From positions 2,170,001-2,234,000 of the forward strand of contig NZ_CP066370.1 of NCBI RefSeq assembly GCF_016406325.1: a stretch of DNA of 64,000 bases. Direction: 5' to 3'. The DNA comes from Shewanella putrefaciens (GTDB taxonomy: Bacteria > Pseudomonadota > Gammaproteobacteria > Enterobacterales > Shewanellaceae). Positions within the stretch are counted from its first letter, which is position 1. Every line of letters starts with the position of its first letter. Shown piece after piece: positions 1 through 10,025 of the stretch. The translations under genes and the position numbers were made by a program. Under the pieces are notes generated by a model. The model worked only from the letters and a program-made list of their open reading frames with translations, did not search any database and was not told the DNA's origin.

Positions 1-10
1 TCAGGGTAAT

Positions 11-517
11 TTAGATATCTGAGAGTAGATGATTTATTGCTACGCGACTGGTGTGTTTAACTTCTTCCATTACAACATAAGTGCGAGTATCAGAAACAGA
101 AGGTAATTTGAGCAATGTTTCCCCAAGTAGACGGCGGTATGCCGACATATCAGAAACTCGCGTTTTTAATAAGTAATCAAAATCGCCAGAAACTAAATGA
201 CATTCTTGAATATCATCGAGTAGTTGCACTGCACGATTAAACTTATCAAACACTTCGGGAGTATCACGGCTTAATGTGATTTCCACGAATACCAGTAGGG
301 ATGCACCCAGGAAATGAGGATTAACCAGCGCAGTATAACCGTTGATATATCCCTGCTTTTCGAGTCGTTTCACTCTTTCTAAACACGGAGTAGGACTTAG
401 CCCTACTCTTTTTGATAGCTCCACATTTGAAATGCGGCCATCAATCTGTAATTCATTCAGAATGTTGCGATCGATGCGATCCAAGTCTTTTACAGGACTC
501 TTTTTATTATATGCCAT
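11..517 (-). CDS. lrp: Leucine-responsive regulatory protein Lrp
   Basis: Global transcription regulator of the Lrp/AsnC family, acting in the cytoplasm as a DNA-wrapping oligomer that senses leucine or alanine. The 168-residue protein has the family's usual length. An N-terminal helix-turn-helix lies at roughly residues 14-62 (motif LSKRVGLSPTPCLERVKRL), followed by an AsnC-type ligand domain (about 70-150). The ATG follows an AAGG about 8 bases upstream. It is divergent from ald across about 180 bases, and Lrp-family proteins often control ald genes in bacteria, so control of ald is likely but inferred. In E. coli lrp sits next to trxB and ftsK; here ald is placed between lrp and trxB. Confidence 0.95.
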   Translation of the reverse strand: MAYNKKSPVKDLDRIDRNILNELQIDGRISNVELSKRVGLSPTPCLERVKRLEKQGYINGYTALVNPHFLGASLLVFVEITLSRDTPEVFDKFNRAVQLLDDIQECHLVSGDFDYLLKTRVSDMSAYRRLLGETLLKLPSVSDTRTYVVMEEVKHTSRVAINHLLSDI

Positions 518-696
518 TTATTTAACCTTGCTTTATCACTAAAACAACATTTTATTCTACGTATGTCCAAAGTTCAGCAGCATAAACTGCATCGCCGCTA
601 CTATACTAGATATCCCTGAATTAATCACGTTCAGGTCACGATAAAATAACAATTATGCCCATTAAAAGTGGGTTTTCAGGCAATTGAGGCTCAAAG

Positions 697-1812
697 ATGA
701 TTATTGGTGTTCCAAAGGAAATTAAAAACCACGAGTATCGTGTCGGCATGGTCCCTTCAAGTGTTCGTGAATTAACCATAAAAGGCCACGAAGTATTTGT
801 TGAAACAAATGCCGGCACGGGAATAGGTTTTTCAAATCAGGATTATGTTGATGCTGGCGCCACAATTTTAGCGACCGCATCAGACGTTTATGCTAAAGCA
901 GAGATGATTGTAAAGGTAAAAGAGCCTCAAGCTGTTGAACGCGCAATGTTGCGTCACGATCAAATCTTATTCACTTATCTACATTTAGCGCCTGACTTAC
1001 CCCAAACGGAAGATTTAATTAAAAGTGGTGCCGTATGTATCGCTTACGAAACGGTGACCGACGATCGTGGCGGCCTTCCCTTGCTAGCCCCTATGTCAGA
1101 AGTCGCGGGTCGTATGTCGATCCAAGCTGGTGCGATGGCATTAGAAAAATCTTCTGGTGGTAGAGGTATGTTACTCGGCGGCGTACCTGGTGTTGAGCCC
1201 GCCAAAGTCGTCATTATTGGCGGCGGAATGGTCGGTACTAACGCCGCTCAAATGGCAGTTGGAATGGGTGCTGATGTTGTTGTACTTGATCGCAGCATTG
1301 AAGCACTGCGCCGTTTAAATGTACAATTTGGTTCTGCTGTAAAAGCGATTTACTCCACCGCTGATGCTATTGAACGTCATGTTATTGAGGCTGATCTTGT
1401 GATTGGTGGCGTGCTGATCCCGGGGGCTGCAGCCCCTAAATTGGTGACTCGTAGCATGATTTCCCGCATGAAACCTGGTAGCGCTATCGTTGATGTGGCA
1501 ATCGATCAAGGCGGTTGTGTTGAAACGTCACACGCAACCACGCATCAAGATCCAACTTATATTGTTGATGATGTTGTACATTATTGTGTAGCGAACATGC
1601 CAGGTGCCGTTGCTCGCACTTCCACTTTCGCACTGAACAATGCAACGCTACCGTACATTCTTAAGTTAGCGAATTTAGGTTATAAAGAAGCATTGTTACA
1701 GGATAAACACCTGCTCAACGGTCTGAGCGTCATGCATGGTAAAGTCGTCTGTAAAGAAGTTGCCCATGCACTTAACCTTGAATACACTGCGCCAACAACC
1801 TTATTTGCCTAA
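697..1812 (+). CDS. ald: Alanine dehydrogenase
   Basis: NAD-dependent oxidative deamination of L-alanine to pyruvate and ammonia, reversible, cytoplasmic. The 371-residue length is typical of the AlaDH/PNT family. Visible signatures are the N-terminal MIIGVPKEIKNHEYRVG, the FTYLHLAPD substrate-site segment near residue 95, and the Rossmann glycine motif VIIGGGMVGTNAA near residue 170. A GAGG at 686-689 sits 7 bases before the ATG. The gene is monocistronic with its own terminator and divergent from lrp, the natural candidate regulator. It lets the cell use alanine as carbon and nitrogen source. Confidence 0.95.
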   Translation: MIIGVPKEIKNHEYRVGMVPSSVRELTIKGHEVFVETNAGTGIGFSNQDYVDAGATILATASDVYAKAEMIVKVKEPQAVERAMLRHDQILFTYLHLAPDLPQTEDLIKSGAVCIAYETVTDDRGGLPLLAPMSEVAGRMSIQAGAMALEKSSGGRGMLLGGVPGVEPAKVVIIGGGMVGTNAAQMAVGMGADVVVLDRSIEALRRLNVQFGSAVKAIYSTADAIERHVIEADLVIGGVLIPGAAAPKLVTRSMISRMKPGSAIVDVAIDQGGCVETSHATTHQDPTYIVDDVVHYCVANMPGAVARTSTFALNNATLPYILKLANLGYKEALLQDKHLLNGLSVMHGKVVCKEVAHALNLEYTAPTTLFA

Positions 1813-1858
1813 TTTGTTTTCTGATAACCTCTTATCTTGATGTAACAAATGTTCTACC

Positions 1859-1886
1859 GGCCTCAATATTTTGAGGCCGTTTTTTT
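1859..1886 (+). terminator. Rho-independent terminator of ald
   Basis: Eight-base perfect stem GGCCTCAA / TTGAGGCC with a TATT loop, followed by seven T residues. It lies 46 bases after the ald stop. Confidence 0.9.
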
Positions 1887-2041
1887 ATTATGATGACAAA
1901 ATAGCAAACTAAATAAATCCTAAAAAGTTGACAGCGTAAATCCACATGCTCAACACGTCATCATTAATCGATGAGCATAATCTAAAATAATCGCCAAACT
2001 GCGCTTTACCCCTACAGGTAAATTCCCTACAATCGCCCTAA

Positions 2042-3019
<978 letters not shown>

Positions 3020-3041
3020 TACGACTCACTTTTTGAACAGA

Positions 3042-3067
3042 TAGCAGGCTTTGCCTGCTATTTTTTG
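3042..3067 (+). terminator. Rho-independent terminator of trxB
   Basis: Perfect eight-base stem TAGCAGGC / GCCTGCTA with a TTT loop, followed by six T residues. Confidence 0.92.
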
Positions 3068-3220
3068 TGCTCAACATTGTTAACTGATCACAAACTTTTT
3101 ACGGGCAAAGTAAATCAATAGGATTCACGCGCTCAGAGCCTTTGCTTCACTATTCTCAATAACGAATCAGTTATGAGTGCTTAGGTAAATAACATTATTC
3201 GGTAATCAAAAATAGCGCAC

Positions 3221-3243
3221 AAAAAAAGGGACCAAATGGTCCC
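3221..3243 (-). terminator. Terminator of the infC-rpmI-rplT operon
   Basis: Stem GGGACC / GGTCCC with a short loop. Seven A residues on the plus side become the U tract of the minus-strand transcript, just after rplT. Confidence 0.9.
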
Positions 3244-3268
3244 TTCTCTACAGCAACAAACTAATTTC

Positions 3269-3625
3269 TTAGTTTAATGCTTCTTTTGCTTTTTCGACTA
3301 ACGTTGCAAATACAACTTTATCGAATACAGCGATGTCAGCCAAAATCTTACGATCGATTTCGATAGACGCCTTTTTCAGACCGTTGATGAAACGGCTGTA
3401 AGACAGACCATTTTGACGAGCCGCAGCATTAATACGTGCAATCCACAGTTGACGGAATTGACGTTTTTTCTGACGACGGTCACGGTAAGCATATTGGCCA
3501 GCTTTAGTGACTGCTTGTACAGCAACACGGTAAGTACGGCTACGAGCGCCATAATAACCTTTAGCTAGTTTTAAAACTTTCTTGTGACGAGCACGAGCGG
3601 TTACACCACGCTTAACTCTTGGCAT
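3269..3625 (-). CDS. rplT: 50S ribosomal protein L20
   Basis: Ribosomal protein L20, needed early in large-subunit assembly. It is 118 residues, starting [16 protein letters not shown], which is the family signature, and is strongly basic throughout. It is the last gene of the thrS-infC-rpmI-rplT series, 16 bases after rpmI and followed by a clear terminator. In E. coli L20 represses translation of rpmI and rplT by binding their messenger; I could not identify the corresponding fold here. Confidence 0.97.
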
Positions 3626-3641
3626 TTTCTAATCTCCTAAA

Positions 3642-3836
3642 TTAAGCGTAAGGTAATTGACGCGCGATTGCTGGAACGTCAGCTTTTGATACTAAACATT
3701 TAGCACGTAAGTGGCGCTTACGTTTAGTACTTTTCTTGGTCAAAATGTGACGTAAATGTGCTTGCTTACGCTTGAAACCATTGGCGGTTTTCTTAAAACG
3801 TTTCGCTACACCTCTGTCGGTTTTCATTTTAGGCAT
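3642..3836 (-). CDS. rpmI: 50S ribosomal protein L35
   Basis: Ribosomal protein L35, 64 residues beginning [17 protein letters not shown], the usual N-terminus and length. The open frame extends upstream to 3890, but the ATG at 3834-3836 is preceded by GGAG at a good distance and gives the family length, so the longer frame is rejected. It lies between infC and rplT in the conserved translation operon. Confidence 0.96.
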   Translation of the reverse strand: MPKMKTDRGVAKRFKKTANGFKRKQAHLRHILTKKSTKRKRHLRAKCLVSKADVPAIARQLPYA

Positions 3837-3919
3837 TACTAAAACTCCGCATTGGGATGTTATATAAAAAGCAAGGCGAGCAAAGGCCATAGACCTTTGC
3901 TACTTTAGGGTTGCCCTAC

Positions 3920-4462
3920 TTATTTCTTTTTAGGCGCTAGCACCATAATTGCTTGTCGACCTTCCATTTTAGGGAAAGATTCAACAACCGCATACTCGTC
4001 CAAATCAGCCTTGATACGGTTCAGAAGATCCATACCTAGGTTTTGGTGGGCCATTTCGCGACCTCGGAAACGCAGCGTAATCTTCGCTTTGTCCCCGTCT
4101 TCCAGAAAACGTATCAGGTTGCGTAGTTTTACCTGATAGTCGTTTTCGTCAGTTCCAGGACGGAATTTAATTTCCTTAACCTGAACCTGCTTTTGCTTCT
4201 TCTTTTGTTCCTTTTGCGCTTTCGCTTTATCAAAGAGGAACTTACCGTAGTCCATAATGCGACATACTGGAGGTTCAGCATTTGGGCTGATTTCTACTAG
4301 GTCTACACCTGCGTCATCGGCCAAATTCTGAGCATCTCTGATGCTTACCACACCAATAGCTTCACCATCAATGCCTGTTAAACGTACTTCAGGTACGCCT
4401 GTGATTTCTTCATTGATTCTATTAGGGGCCGGCTGACGCCCTGCTGTTTTTTTGATCTTTAT
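3920..4462 (-). CDS. infC: Translation initiation factor IF-3 (AUA start)
   Basis: IF-3 binds the 30S subunit, checks start-codon pairing and keeps subunits apart. The first conventional start in this frame is a GTG at 4349-4351, giving only 143 residues and cutting off much of the N-terminal domain. Homology to IF-3 continues upstream through the segment PNRINEEI to an ATA codon at 4460-4462. This gives 180 residues, exactly the family length, with GGAGG eight bases before the ATA. Only three bases separate it from the thrS stop, so no other start is available. IF-3 genes are known for rare starts (AUU in E. coli), which allows autoregulation through start-codon discrimination. Domains: N-domain 1-75, linker, C-domain about 85-180. 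Confidence 0.93.
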   Translation of the reverse strand: MKIKKTAGRQPAPNRINEEITGVPEVRLTGIDGEAIGVVSIRDAQNLADDAGVDLVEISPNAEPPVCRIMDYGKFLFDKAKAQKEQKKKQKQVQVKEIKFRPGTDENDYQVKLRNLIRFLEDGDKAKITLRFRGREMAHQNLGMDLLNRIKADLDEYAVVESFPKMEGRQAIMVLAPKKK

Positions 4463-4465
4463 GAC

Positions 4466-6394
4466 CTATTCCTCCAACAATTTGAGACTACGGAGCGAAA
4501 TCTGTTGATGGATTTTAGTGGCGAAATCTTCAAGTCGCATCTTACCTAAATCGATACCATCACGGGTACGCACCGCTACTTCCTTATTTTCCATTTCTTG
4601 ATCGCCAACGACCAACAAATAAGGGACACGCCTTAAGGTGTGCTCGCGTATTTTAAAGCCTATTTTCTCATTCCTCAAGTCAAAAGACGCTCGAATACCT
4701 TGTTCTTTGAAGAATTTGACGATTTCTTGAACATAATCAGCCTGTTTGTCGGTGATATTCATCACAACAACTTGCATTGGGGCCAACCACGTTGGGAAAC
4801 GTCCTGCATATTCTTCTATCAAGATACCCAAGAATCGTTCCAAAGAGCCTAAAATAGCACGATGGATCATGACAGGGGTCTGACGGCTGTTATCTTCGGC
4901 AACATAAGTTGCACCAAGACGGTTTGGTAAAGCATAATCGAGCTGCACAGTACCACATTGCCATGCACGGTCCAAACAATCGTGTAAAGTAAATTCGATT
5001 TTGGGGCCGTAGAACGCACCTTCACCTGGTAAAAGGGTGAACTCAATGTTGTTTGCACGTAAAGCCTGTTTTAATGCTTCTTCTGCTCTGTCCCACATGG
5101 CATCGTCACCGATACGTTTTTCTGGGCGCGTCGACAGTTTTACGACGATGTTTTCAAAACCGAAAGTAGAATATGTGTCGTATACCATTTGGATACAGGC
5201 ACTCACTTCTTCTTGAACTTGATCCTCAGTACAGAAAATATGGGCATCATCTTGGGTAAAACCACGTACACGCATTAATCCATGCAATGAGCCTGAAGGT
5301 TCATTACGGTGGCAGCAACCAAATTCCGCCATACGCAGTGGCAAGTCGCGGTAAGATTTCAAGCCTTGGTTGAAGATCTGCACGTGGCCTGGGCAGTTCA
5401 TCGGCTTGATAGCATATTCGCGGTTTTCACTGCTGGTCGTGAACATGGCTTCTGAGTATTTGTCCCAGTGACCAGAACGCTCCCACAACACGCGGTCCAT
5501 CATTAATGGGCCTTTCACCTCTTGGTAAGTGTATTGGTTTAGCTTACGGCGAATGAATCTTTCTAATTCGAGGAAGATGCTCCAACCGTCGTTATGCCAA
5601 AACACCATACCAGGCGCTTCTTCTTGCATATGATACAAGTCGAGCTGCTTACCGATTTTACGGTGGTCACGCTTAGCCGCTTCTTCAAGACGGGTTAAGT
5701 GTGTACTCAGGGCTTTTTTGTCGGCCCAAGCGGTACCATAGATACGTTGCAACATCTTATTTTCTGAGTTGCCACGCCAATAAGCGCCGGCAATGCTCAT
5801 TAATTTGAAATGTTGGCAGAAACGCATATTAGGTACGTGCGGTCCACGACACATGTCTGTGTATTCTTCGTGATGATATAGCGCAGGTGTCGCGTCTTTG
5901 CTGATATTTTCATCCAGAATGGCAATCTTATACTCTTCACCGCGCGCCGCGAATGTATCACGGGCTTCTTGCCAGCTAACGACACGTTTTACAACGTCAT
6001 AGTTGGTTTTTGCCAGTTGAAGCATGCGCTTTTCTAAGGCTTCGATGTCATCTTGAGTCAGCTTGTGCTCAAGGTCGATATCGTAATAAAAGCCATTATC
6101 GATAGCAGGACCTATCGCCATCTTGGTTTCTGGCCACATTTGCTTAATCGCGTGACCTAATAAATGCGCGCAAGAATGGCGAAGAATTTCAACACCTTCT
6201 TCGTCTTTGGCGGTAATGATTGATAGCTCAGCATCGGTTTCAATGAGATCGCAAGCATCTTTTAATTCGCCATTAACGCGGCCAGCGATACAAGCTTTAG
6301 CAAGACCAGGGCCTATATCAGCGGCGACATCGAGAGTCGATACAGCATGAGCAAACTCGCGTTTGCTACCATCGGGAAGTGTAATTACAGGCAT
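4466..6394 (-). CDS. thrS: Threonyl-tRNA synthetase
   Basis: Charges tRNA-Thr with threonine in the cytoplasm. The 642 residues equal the E. coli length. Domain order: TGS (1-62); editing domain with H73 and H77 in HSCAHLLGH; class II catalytic core with the zinc-binding Cys in MNCPGH and the late motif [14 protein letters not shown]-terminal anticodon domain with the [14 protein letters not shown] segment. The open frame runs back to 6433, but the ATG at 6392-6394 has AAAGGA six bases before it and the family N-terminus [10 protein letters not shown]. The leader carries tRNA-Thr-like hairpins (see the leader entry), suggesting the protein represses its own translation. infC begins three bases downstream. 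Confidence 0.97.
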   Translation of the reverse strand: MPVITLPDGSKREFAHAVSTLDVAADIGPGLAKACIAGRVNGELKDACDLIETDAELSIITAKDEEGVEILRHSCAHLLGHAIKQMWPETKMAIGPAIDNGFYYDIDLEHKLTQDDIEALEKRMLQLAKTNYDVVKRVVSWQEARDTFAARGEEYKIAILDENISKDATPALYHHEEYTDMCRGPHVPNMRFCQHFKLMSIAGAYWRGNSENKMLQRIYGTAWADKKALSTHLTRLEEAAKRDHRKIGKQLDLYHMQEEAPGMVFWHNDGWSIFLELERFIRRKLNQYTYQEVKGPLMMDRVLWERSGHWDKYSEAMFTTSSENREYAIKPMNCPGHVQIFNQGLKSYRDLPLRMAEFGCCHRNEPSGSLHGLMRVRGFTQDDAHIFCTEDQVQEEVSACIQMVYDTYSTFGFENIVVKLSTRPEKRIGDDAMWDRAEEALKQALRANNIEFTLLPGEGAFYGPKIEFTLHDCLDRAWQCGTVQLDYALPNRLGATYVAEDNSRQTPVMIHRAILGSLERFLGILIEEYAGRFPTWLAPMQVVVMNITDKQADYVQEIVKFFKEQGIRASFDLRNEKIGFKIREHTLRRVPYLLVVGDQEMENKEVAVRTRDGIDLGKMRLEDFATKIHQQISLRSLKLLEE

Positions 6395-6412
6395 GAAATG
6401 TCCTTTCCAGTG

Positions 6413-6491
6413 GTGACCCACACGTAGGGCCACTTGGTTTTAGTTAATGTAAGAGAAATGCTCGCTAGGTTAAGACAGTACAGGAGTCTTA
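6413..6491 (-). promoter_or_regulatory. thrS leader: tRNA-Thr anticodon-arm mimics (autogenous operator)
   Basis: Read on the minus strand, bases 6433-6413 form a seven-base-pair stem (GTGGCCC with GGGTCAC, one G-U pair). The seven-base loop TACGTGT carries CGT, a threonine anticodon, at the three central positions, 28-30 bases before the start codon. Further upstream 6491-6471 forms TAAGAC / GTCTTA around a loop TCCTGTACT with TGT, the other threonine anticodon, at its centre. In E. coli the thrS operator has tRNA-Thr-like arms, one loop carrying CGU, that bind ThrRS and block ribosome entry. The layout here matches that design. The structures are my reading; binding is inferred. Confidence 0.75.
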
Positions 6492-6515
6492 GCCGCCTTG
6501 CGTAGCAGGGCGTTT

Positions 6516-6545
6516 ATTCTACGGGATTGGCGTCAAGGGGTGCAA
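6516..6545 (-). promoter_or_regulatory. Candidate sigma-70 promoter of thrS operon
   Basis: On the minus strand TTGCAC (6545-6540) and TAGAAT (6521-6516) are separated by 18 bases. The predicted start lies just before the two leader hairpins. Recognised by motif only. Confidence 0.45.
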
Positions 6546-6657
6546 GTAAATTGGCTAAATTGCGTGGCATTGCGCAATAAAGGCAAATTCATGATTTTGC
6601 AGTGTGTTGGCAACTTGCTAGTGATGAAATTGAGAGGCTAATTACGGTAAAAGAGTC

Positions 6658-6798
6658 ATGTTTGATCCGTATGAGCAATTCATCCGTTCACTTGGTTCAC
6701 TACAATTGCAGCTATACTTAGTAAGCCCTATGGGAACAGCCATGTATCGTATGGGGGATATTCTTTCATCCCACTTGAAAGAAGGAGTAACATTATGA
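6658..6798 (+). CDS. Possible 46-residue small ORF upstream of CPXCG protein
   Basis: An ATG at 6658 opens 46 codons (starting MFDPYEQFIRSLGS) ending in a TGA that overlaps the next gene's ATG as ATGA, a typical coupling arrangement. There is no good ribosome site before it, and I do not recognise the product. It fills most of the otherwise empty space between the thrS promoter and the CPXCG gene. It could be a short leader peptide or chance. Confidence 0.3.
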   Translation: MFDPYEQFIRSLGSLQLQLYLVSPMGTAMYRMGDILSSHLKEGVTL

Positions 6799-6995
6799 GG
6801 ATCATGAATAAGGTTATCGCCTGTCCACACTGCGGGCATCATCAACATATCAGTATCGATGCCAGCAGTGGTGATCAAGATTATTACGATGATTGTCGAA
6901 TTTGCTGTAATCCAATCCATTTACGCTTACATATAGATGAGTTGCGGCGCACGATTGAGTTATACGTAGACTCAGATGATGAGCAAATTTATTAA
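6795..6995 (+). CDS. CPXCG-motif cysteine-rich small protein
   Basis: A 66-residue protein with paired cysteines: C10-P-H-C13-G near the N-terminus and C34-R-I-C37-C38 later. This is the pattern of the Cys-rich CPXCG family, a probable zinc-ribbon protein of unknown role. An AGGAG at 6784-6788 lies six bases before the ATG; a second ATG three codons later would also fit. It converges with ribE and their stop codons overlap by four bases (6992-6995). Confidence 0.8.
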   Translation: MRIMNKVIACPHCGHHQHISIDASSGDQDYYDDCRICCNPIHLRLHIDELRRTIELYVDSDDEQIY

Positions 6996-7621
6996 TTATT
7001 TAATGAATACTCGCTCAAGCGTTTGGCCAGTACACGCTCGACAGTGTCGACGATGACTTGCGTTTGACTGTCGATTTCAATATTCAATTCATCACCTACC
7101 TTGCACTGACCTAAATTGGTGAGCTTGAGTGTTTCTGGAATTAAGTGCAACATAAAACTTGTCTCTGTCACCTCACCCACCGTTAGGCTGCAACCATTTA
7201 CACCTACAAATCCTTTATAAAATATATAGTCCATCCATTTAGGTTCAATACTCAATGTCAAATCGTAATGCTGTTCTGTGTGGCTAATATTGGTAACTTT
7301 AGCCTTTGTATGGATATGGCCAGAAAGAATATGCCCTCCAATTTCACTACCAAAAGTTAACGAGCGTTCAACATTAACGTATTGACCTACAGACAAATTA
7401 GCGAGATTCGTCAGTCGTAATGTCTCTTCCACTACGTCGAAAAATACCCTATCATCAACCACCTGAGTCACTGTAAGACATACCCCGTTATTTGCCACAC
7501 TTGCACCAATCGCAAGTCCCTCATGCAAATCAGGTTTAAACGCTACCTCAAGGGTATTTAGGCCATCTTTCTTATGTATTGCAACCACCTCGCAGGTGGC
7601 TTGAACTATACCTGTAAACAT
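6992..7621 (-). CDS. ribE: Riboflavin synthase alpha subunit
   Basis: Converts two 6,7-dimethyl-8-ribityllumazines to riboflavin plus a pyrimidine, the last step of vitamin B2 synthesis. The 209 residues contain two lumazine-binding repeats, beginning MFTGIVQATCEV and, near residue 100, GHILSGHIHTKAKV. Start and length are as in the family. It is divergent from norM with only 34 bases between start codons, so there is no room for an FMN riboswitch in front of it. The ribE / norM pairing is also found in E. coli (ribC / mdtK). Confidence 0.95.
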   Translation of the reverse strand: MFTGIVQATCEVVAIHKKDGLNTLEVAFKPDLHEGLAIGASVANNGVCLTVTQVVDDRVFFDVVEETLRLTNLANLSVGQYVNVERSLTFGSEIGGHILSGHIHTKAKVTNISHTEQHYDLTLSIEPKWMDYIFYKGFVGVNGCSLTVGEVTETSFMLHLIPETLKLTNLGQCKVGDELNIEIDSQTQVIVDTVERVLAKRLSEYSLNN

Positions 7622-7655
7622 TTATTACTCGCTTATTCGTTAAAGGCTGTATTTT

Positions 7656-9035
7656 ATGAAACATTCAGGCTTCCAAGCCAAACGCTTAATCCAACTTGCA
7701 CTGCCAGTGTTCATCGCCCAAGTCACCCAGACAATGATGGGATTTATCGATACTGTTATGGCGGGACGAGTCAGTGCCGTTGATATGGCGGCTGTGGCCG
7801 TAGGAACCAGCCTTTGGCTGCCCGCTATTTTATTTGTTCAAGGTTTACTGATGGCTTTTACCCCCTTATTTGCCCATTTTAATGGTGCAAATAATCAAAA
7901 AGCGATTCAACCTTTAGCCTTTCAAGGGGCCTATCTTGCCATCATTGGCGGCATTGGGGTGATGATTTTCCTCGCATCGGCACCTTTTGTACTTGGCCAT
8001 ATGGACTTAGAACCTGAATTGTACCGCTTAACCATAGGTTATATCGACGGTATTTTATGGGGTGCACCGGCATTTGTGTTATATCAAGTATTAAGAGGCT
8101 GTAGCGAAGGGATCTCATACACTTTACCGACAATGGTTATTGGGTTTGTCGGATTAGCCGTCAATATCCCTGCCAATTACATTTTTATTTATGGTCACTT
8201 TGGCGTTCCTGCAATGGGCGGTGCGGGTTGCGGGGTTGCAACGGCCTTGGTTTTTTGGGCAATGCTGATTGCAATGACTATTTATATGCAATTTCACCGC
8301 AAATTTGCCGCACTTGCTCCTTTCAGTAAATTTCATCGACCAGAGTTTAAAACGATGAAAAAAATGACGAAGCTCGGCATGCCAATAGCTATGGCGCTGT
8401 TTTTTGAAGTGAGTTTATTTGCAATCATTGCATTGCTTCTGGCGCCTTTAGGTGCCACTGTTGTAGCTAGTCACCAAATTGCCCTCAACTTCTCCGCAAT
8501 TGTTTTTATGCTGCCTTTATCTATTGGTATCGCAGTTTCGATCAGAATTGGTTATTACTTAGGCCGAGATCGTAGCGATATTTCTGCCGTTGTGGCCAAA
8601 GTGGGGTTATGGCTAGCGCTGTCTCTCGCTCTTTCCACTGCGGTGTTAACGGTACTATTTAGATTCCAGATTGCCGAACTCTATAACAATGACCCGGATG
8701 TCGTTGTGTTAGCTGGTAGTTTGATGTTGATGGCCGCGTTATATCAATTATCGGATTCAGTCCAAGTTGTTGCGGCGGGCGCCCTACGGGGCTATAAAGA
8801 TACTCGTAGTGCTTTTTATATCACGCTCTTCTCCTACTGGGGGATTGGCATGACACTAGGCTATACCTTGGCTTATACGGATTATATTGTGCCAGCTATG
8901 GGCGCCCACGGATTTTGGACTGGACTTATCGCAGGACTGACCTCGGCAGCGCTGCTGTTTTTTATACGCTTACGCTATATCCAAAAGCATGGAGTACATT
9001 TAAGCCTTATTGAAGGTGATAGCGCACACCATTAA
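7656..9035 (+). CDS. norM: MATE-family multidrug efflux pump NorM
   Basis: Cation-coupled exporter of cationic drugs and dyes in the inner membrane. The 459 residues form about twelve hydrophobic segments, with the family N-terminus RLIQLALPVFIAQVTQTMMG and the mid-protein GMPIAMALFFEVSLF. An AAAGG lies nine bases before the ATG. A strong hairpin terminator follows. The order ribE-norM-tRNA-Val pair is conserved with E. coli, supporting orthology with MdtK/NorM. Confidence 0.92.
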   Translation: MKHSGFQAKRLIQLALPVFIAQVTQTMMGFIDTVMAGRVSAVDMAAVAVGTSLWLPAILFVQGLLMAFTPLFAHFNGANNQKAIQPLAFQGAYLAIIGGIGVMIFLASAPFVLGHMDLEPELYRLTIGYIDGILWGAPAFVLYQVLRGCSEGISYTLPTMVIGFVGLAVNIPANYIFIYGHFGVPAMGGAGCGVATALVFWAMLIAMTIYMQFHRKFAALAPFSKFHRPEFKTMKKMTKLGMPIAMALFFEVSLFAIIALLLAPLGATVVASHQIALNFSAIVFMLPLSIGIAVSIRIGYYLGRDRSDISAVVAKVGLWLALSLALSTAVLTVLFRFQIAELYNNDPDVVVLAGSLMLMAALYQLSDSVQVVAAGALRGYKDTRSAFYITLFSYWGIGMTLGYTLAYTDYIVPAMGAHGFWTGLIAGLTSAALLFFIRLRYIQKHGVHLSLIEGDSAHH

Positions 9036-9087
9036 TGCTCACTTAGATTGCAAGAAGTATGAGCGGCAATCGTAGTTATGATATTAA

Positions 9088-9130
9088 CGATAAAAATGGC
9101 GAGCCTCTTGGCTCGCCATTTTTTATCGTT
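9088..9130. terminator. Long palindromic terminator after norM
   Basis: Arms ATGGCGAGCC / GGCTCGCCAT around TCTT, extended outward by ACGATAAAAA and TTTTTTATCGT for almost 20 base pairs. Runs of T on both strands make it usable in both directions. Confidence 0.88.
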
Positions 9131-9411
9131 TTGATTTTGATGGAAACGATTGGAACAAGACCACTCGCAATAAGAAGGTTATGCATATCAATGTTGAAAC
9201 TCTGGACAAGTTGCACAGCAATTCACCATTTGACGATAAAATTGTTTTTTTTGCTTGCCAGCCTTTCGCTATCACCCTAATATAGCGCTCGCTCCAAAGC
9301 GCAATAGCTGTTAAAACGGCTTGTAGCTCAGTTTGATAAAAGTATCACTACTTACTCATTTGAGAACAAGCGATGAAAATTGGTGGTTAAGACTACCAAA
9401 AAATAGACAAT
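9131..9411. other. Non-coding stretch before the tRNA genes
   Basis: No gene is supported here. It should hold the tRNA promoter, but I see no unambiguous pair of -35 and -10 boxes. Confidence 0.5.
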
Positions 9412-9488
9412 GCACCCGTAGCTCAGTTGGTTAGAGCACTACCTTGACATGGTAGGGGTCGGTGGTTCGAGTCCACTCGGGTGTACCA
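9412..9488 (+). tRNA. tRNA-Val (anticodon GAC), copy 1
   Basis: A 77-base cloverleaf. Acceptor stem is GCACCCG / CGGGTGT (first pair G-U), D arm GCTC / GAGC, and anticodon stem CTACC / GGTAG with loop TTGACAT, so anticodon GAC. The T arm is GGTGG / CCACT with TTCGAGT, allowing for an imperfect last pair. ACCA at the 3' end is encoded. It reads valine GUC and GUU codons. Confidence 0.97.
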
Positions 9489-9540
9489 CTCTTTTCACAG
9501 AGTATAAAAAGTGACTTCTTCTTATTAAAAAGTAAACAGT

Positions 9541-9617
9541 GCACCCGTAGCTCAGTTGGTTAGAGCACTACCTTGACATGGTAGGGGTCGGTGGTTCGAG
9601 TCCACTCGGGTGTACCA
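9541..9617 (+). tRNA. tRNA-Val (anticodon GAC), copy 2
   Basis: Identical over all 77 bases to the copy that ends 52 bases upstream, CCA included. The pair is probably co-transcribed, as with valV-valW of E. coli at the matching position beside mdtK. Confidence 0.97.
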
Positions 9618-10025
9618 ATTCTCACTTTAAATTCATATGCTTCAACAATCTTATCCAATTGCCCCAGCTCTATTACCTTTTCTATATTTATATTCCTTAG
9701 CTTTGCATCATCTATGATCTGGTTGATAATAAAAAATCCTATAGCACTGCATTTTCAAAAAGAGCCTTTTAAAACTTCTTAAGTGGTCATTCAGTACCAT
9801 ATCGCTATCTTCATTTTTTAAACCACTTACATCAATATCACTTAGGGTACACATCTCGGTTGAAGATGAATTAAACTTGAAGAGGTACAACAAATTCATT
9901 GGGTGAAATTTTCCAATACTTTTAACCCTTTTTAAATTCTGTTTCGTTTGTAGGGGCAGAAGCTCGACAAAGAGCGGAACTTTTTGTTTATACGACGACT
10001 TATTTGAACCATTAGGGAGAACACA
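9618..10025. other. AT-rich stretch between tRNA-Val and ecotin
   Basis: About 400 AT-rich bases with no convincing gene. A 110-codon minus-strand frame (9708-10040) begins inside the ecotin gene and lacks a ribosome site. Because tRNA 3' ends are common integration sites, I looked for a repeated tRNA end beyond the second copy and saw none. Confidence 0.45.

Noticed and set aside
4352..4465. Start of infC at GTG 4349-4351
   Set aside because: It would remove most of the IF-3 N-terminal domain although matching sequence continues upstream with a good ribosome site.
7622..7655. FMN riboswitch in front of ribE
   Set aside because: Only 34 bases separate the ribE and norM start codons, and no RFN-type sequence is present.
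9059..9280. 73-codon plus-strand frame after norM
   Set aside because: It runs straight through the strong norM terminator hairpin and has no domain content.
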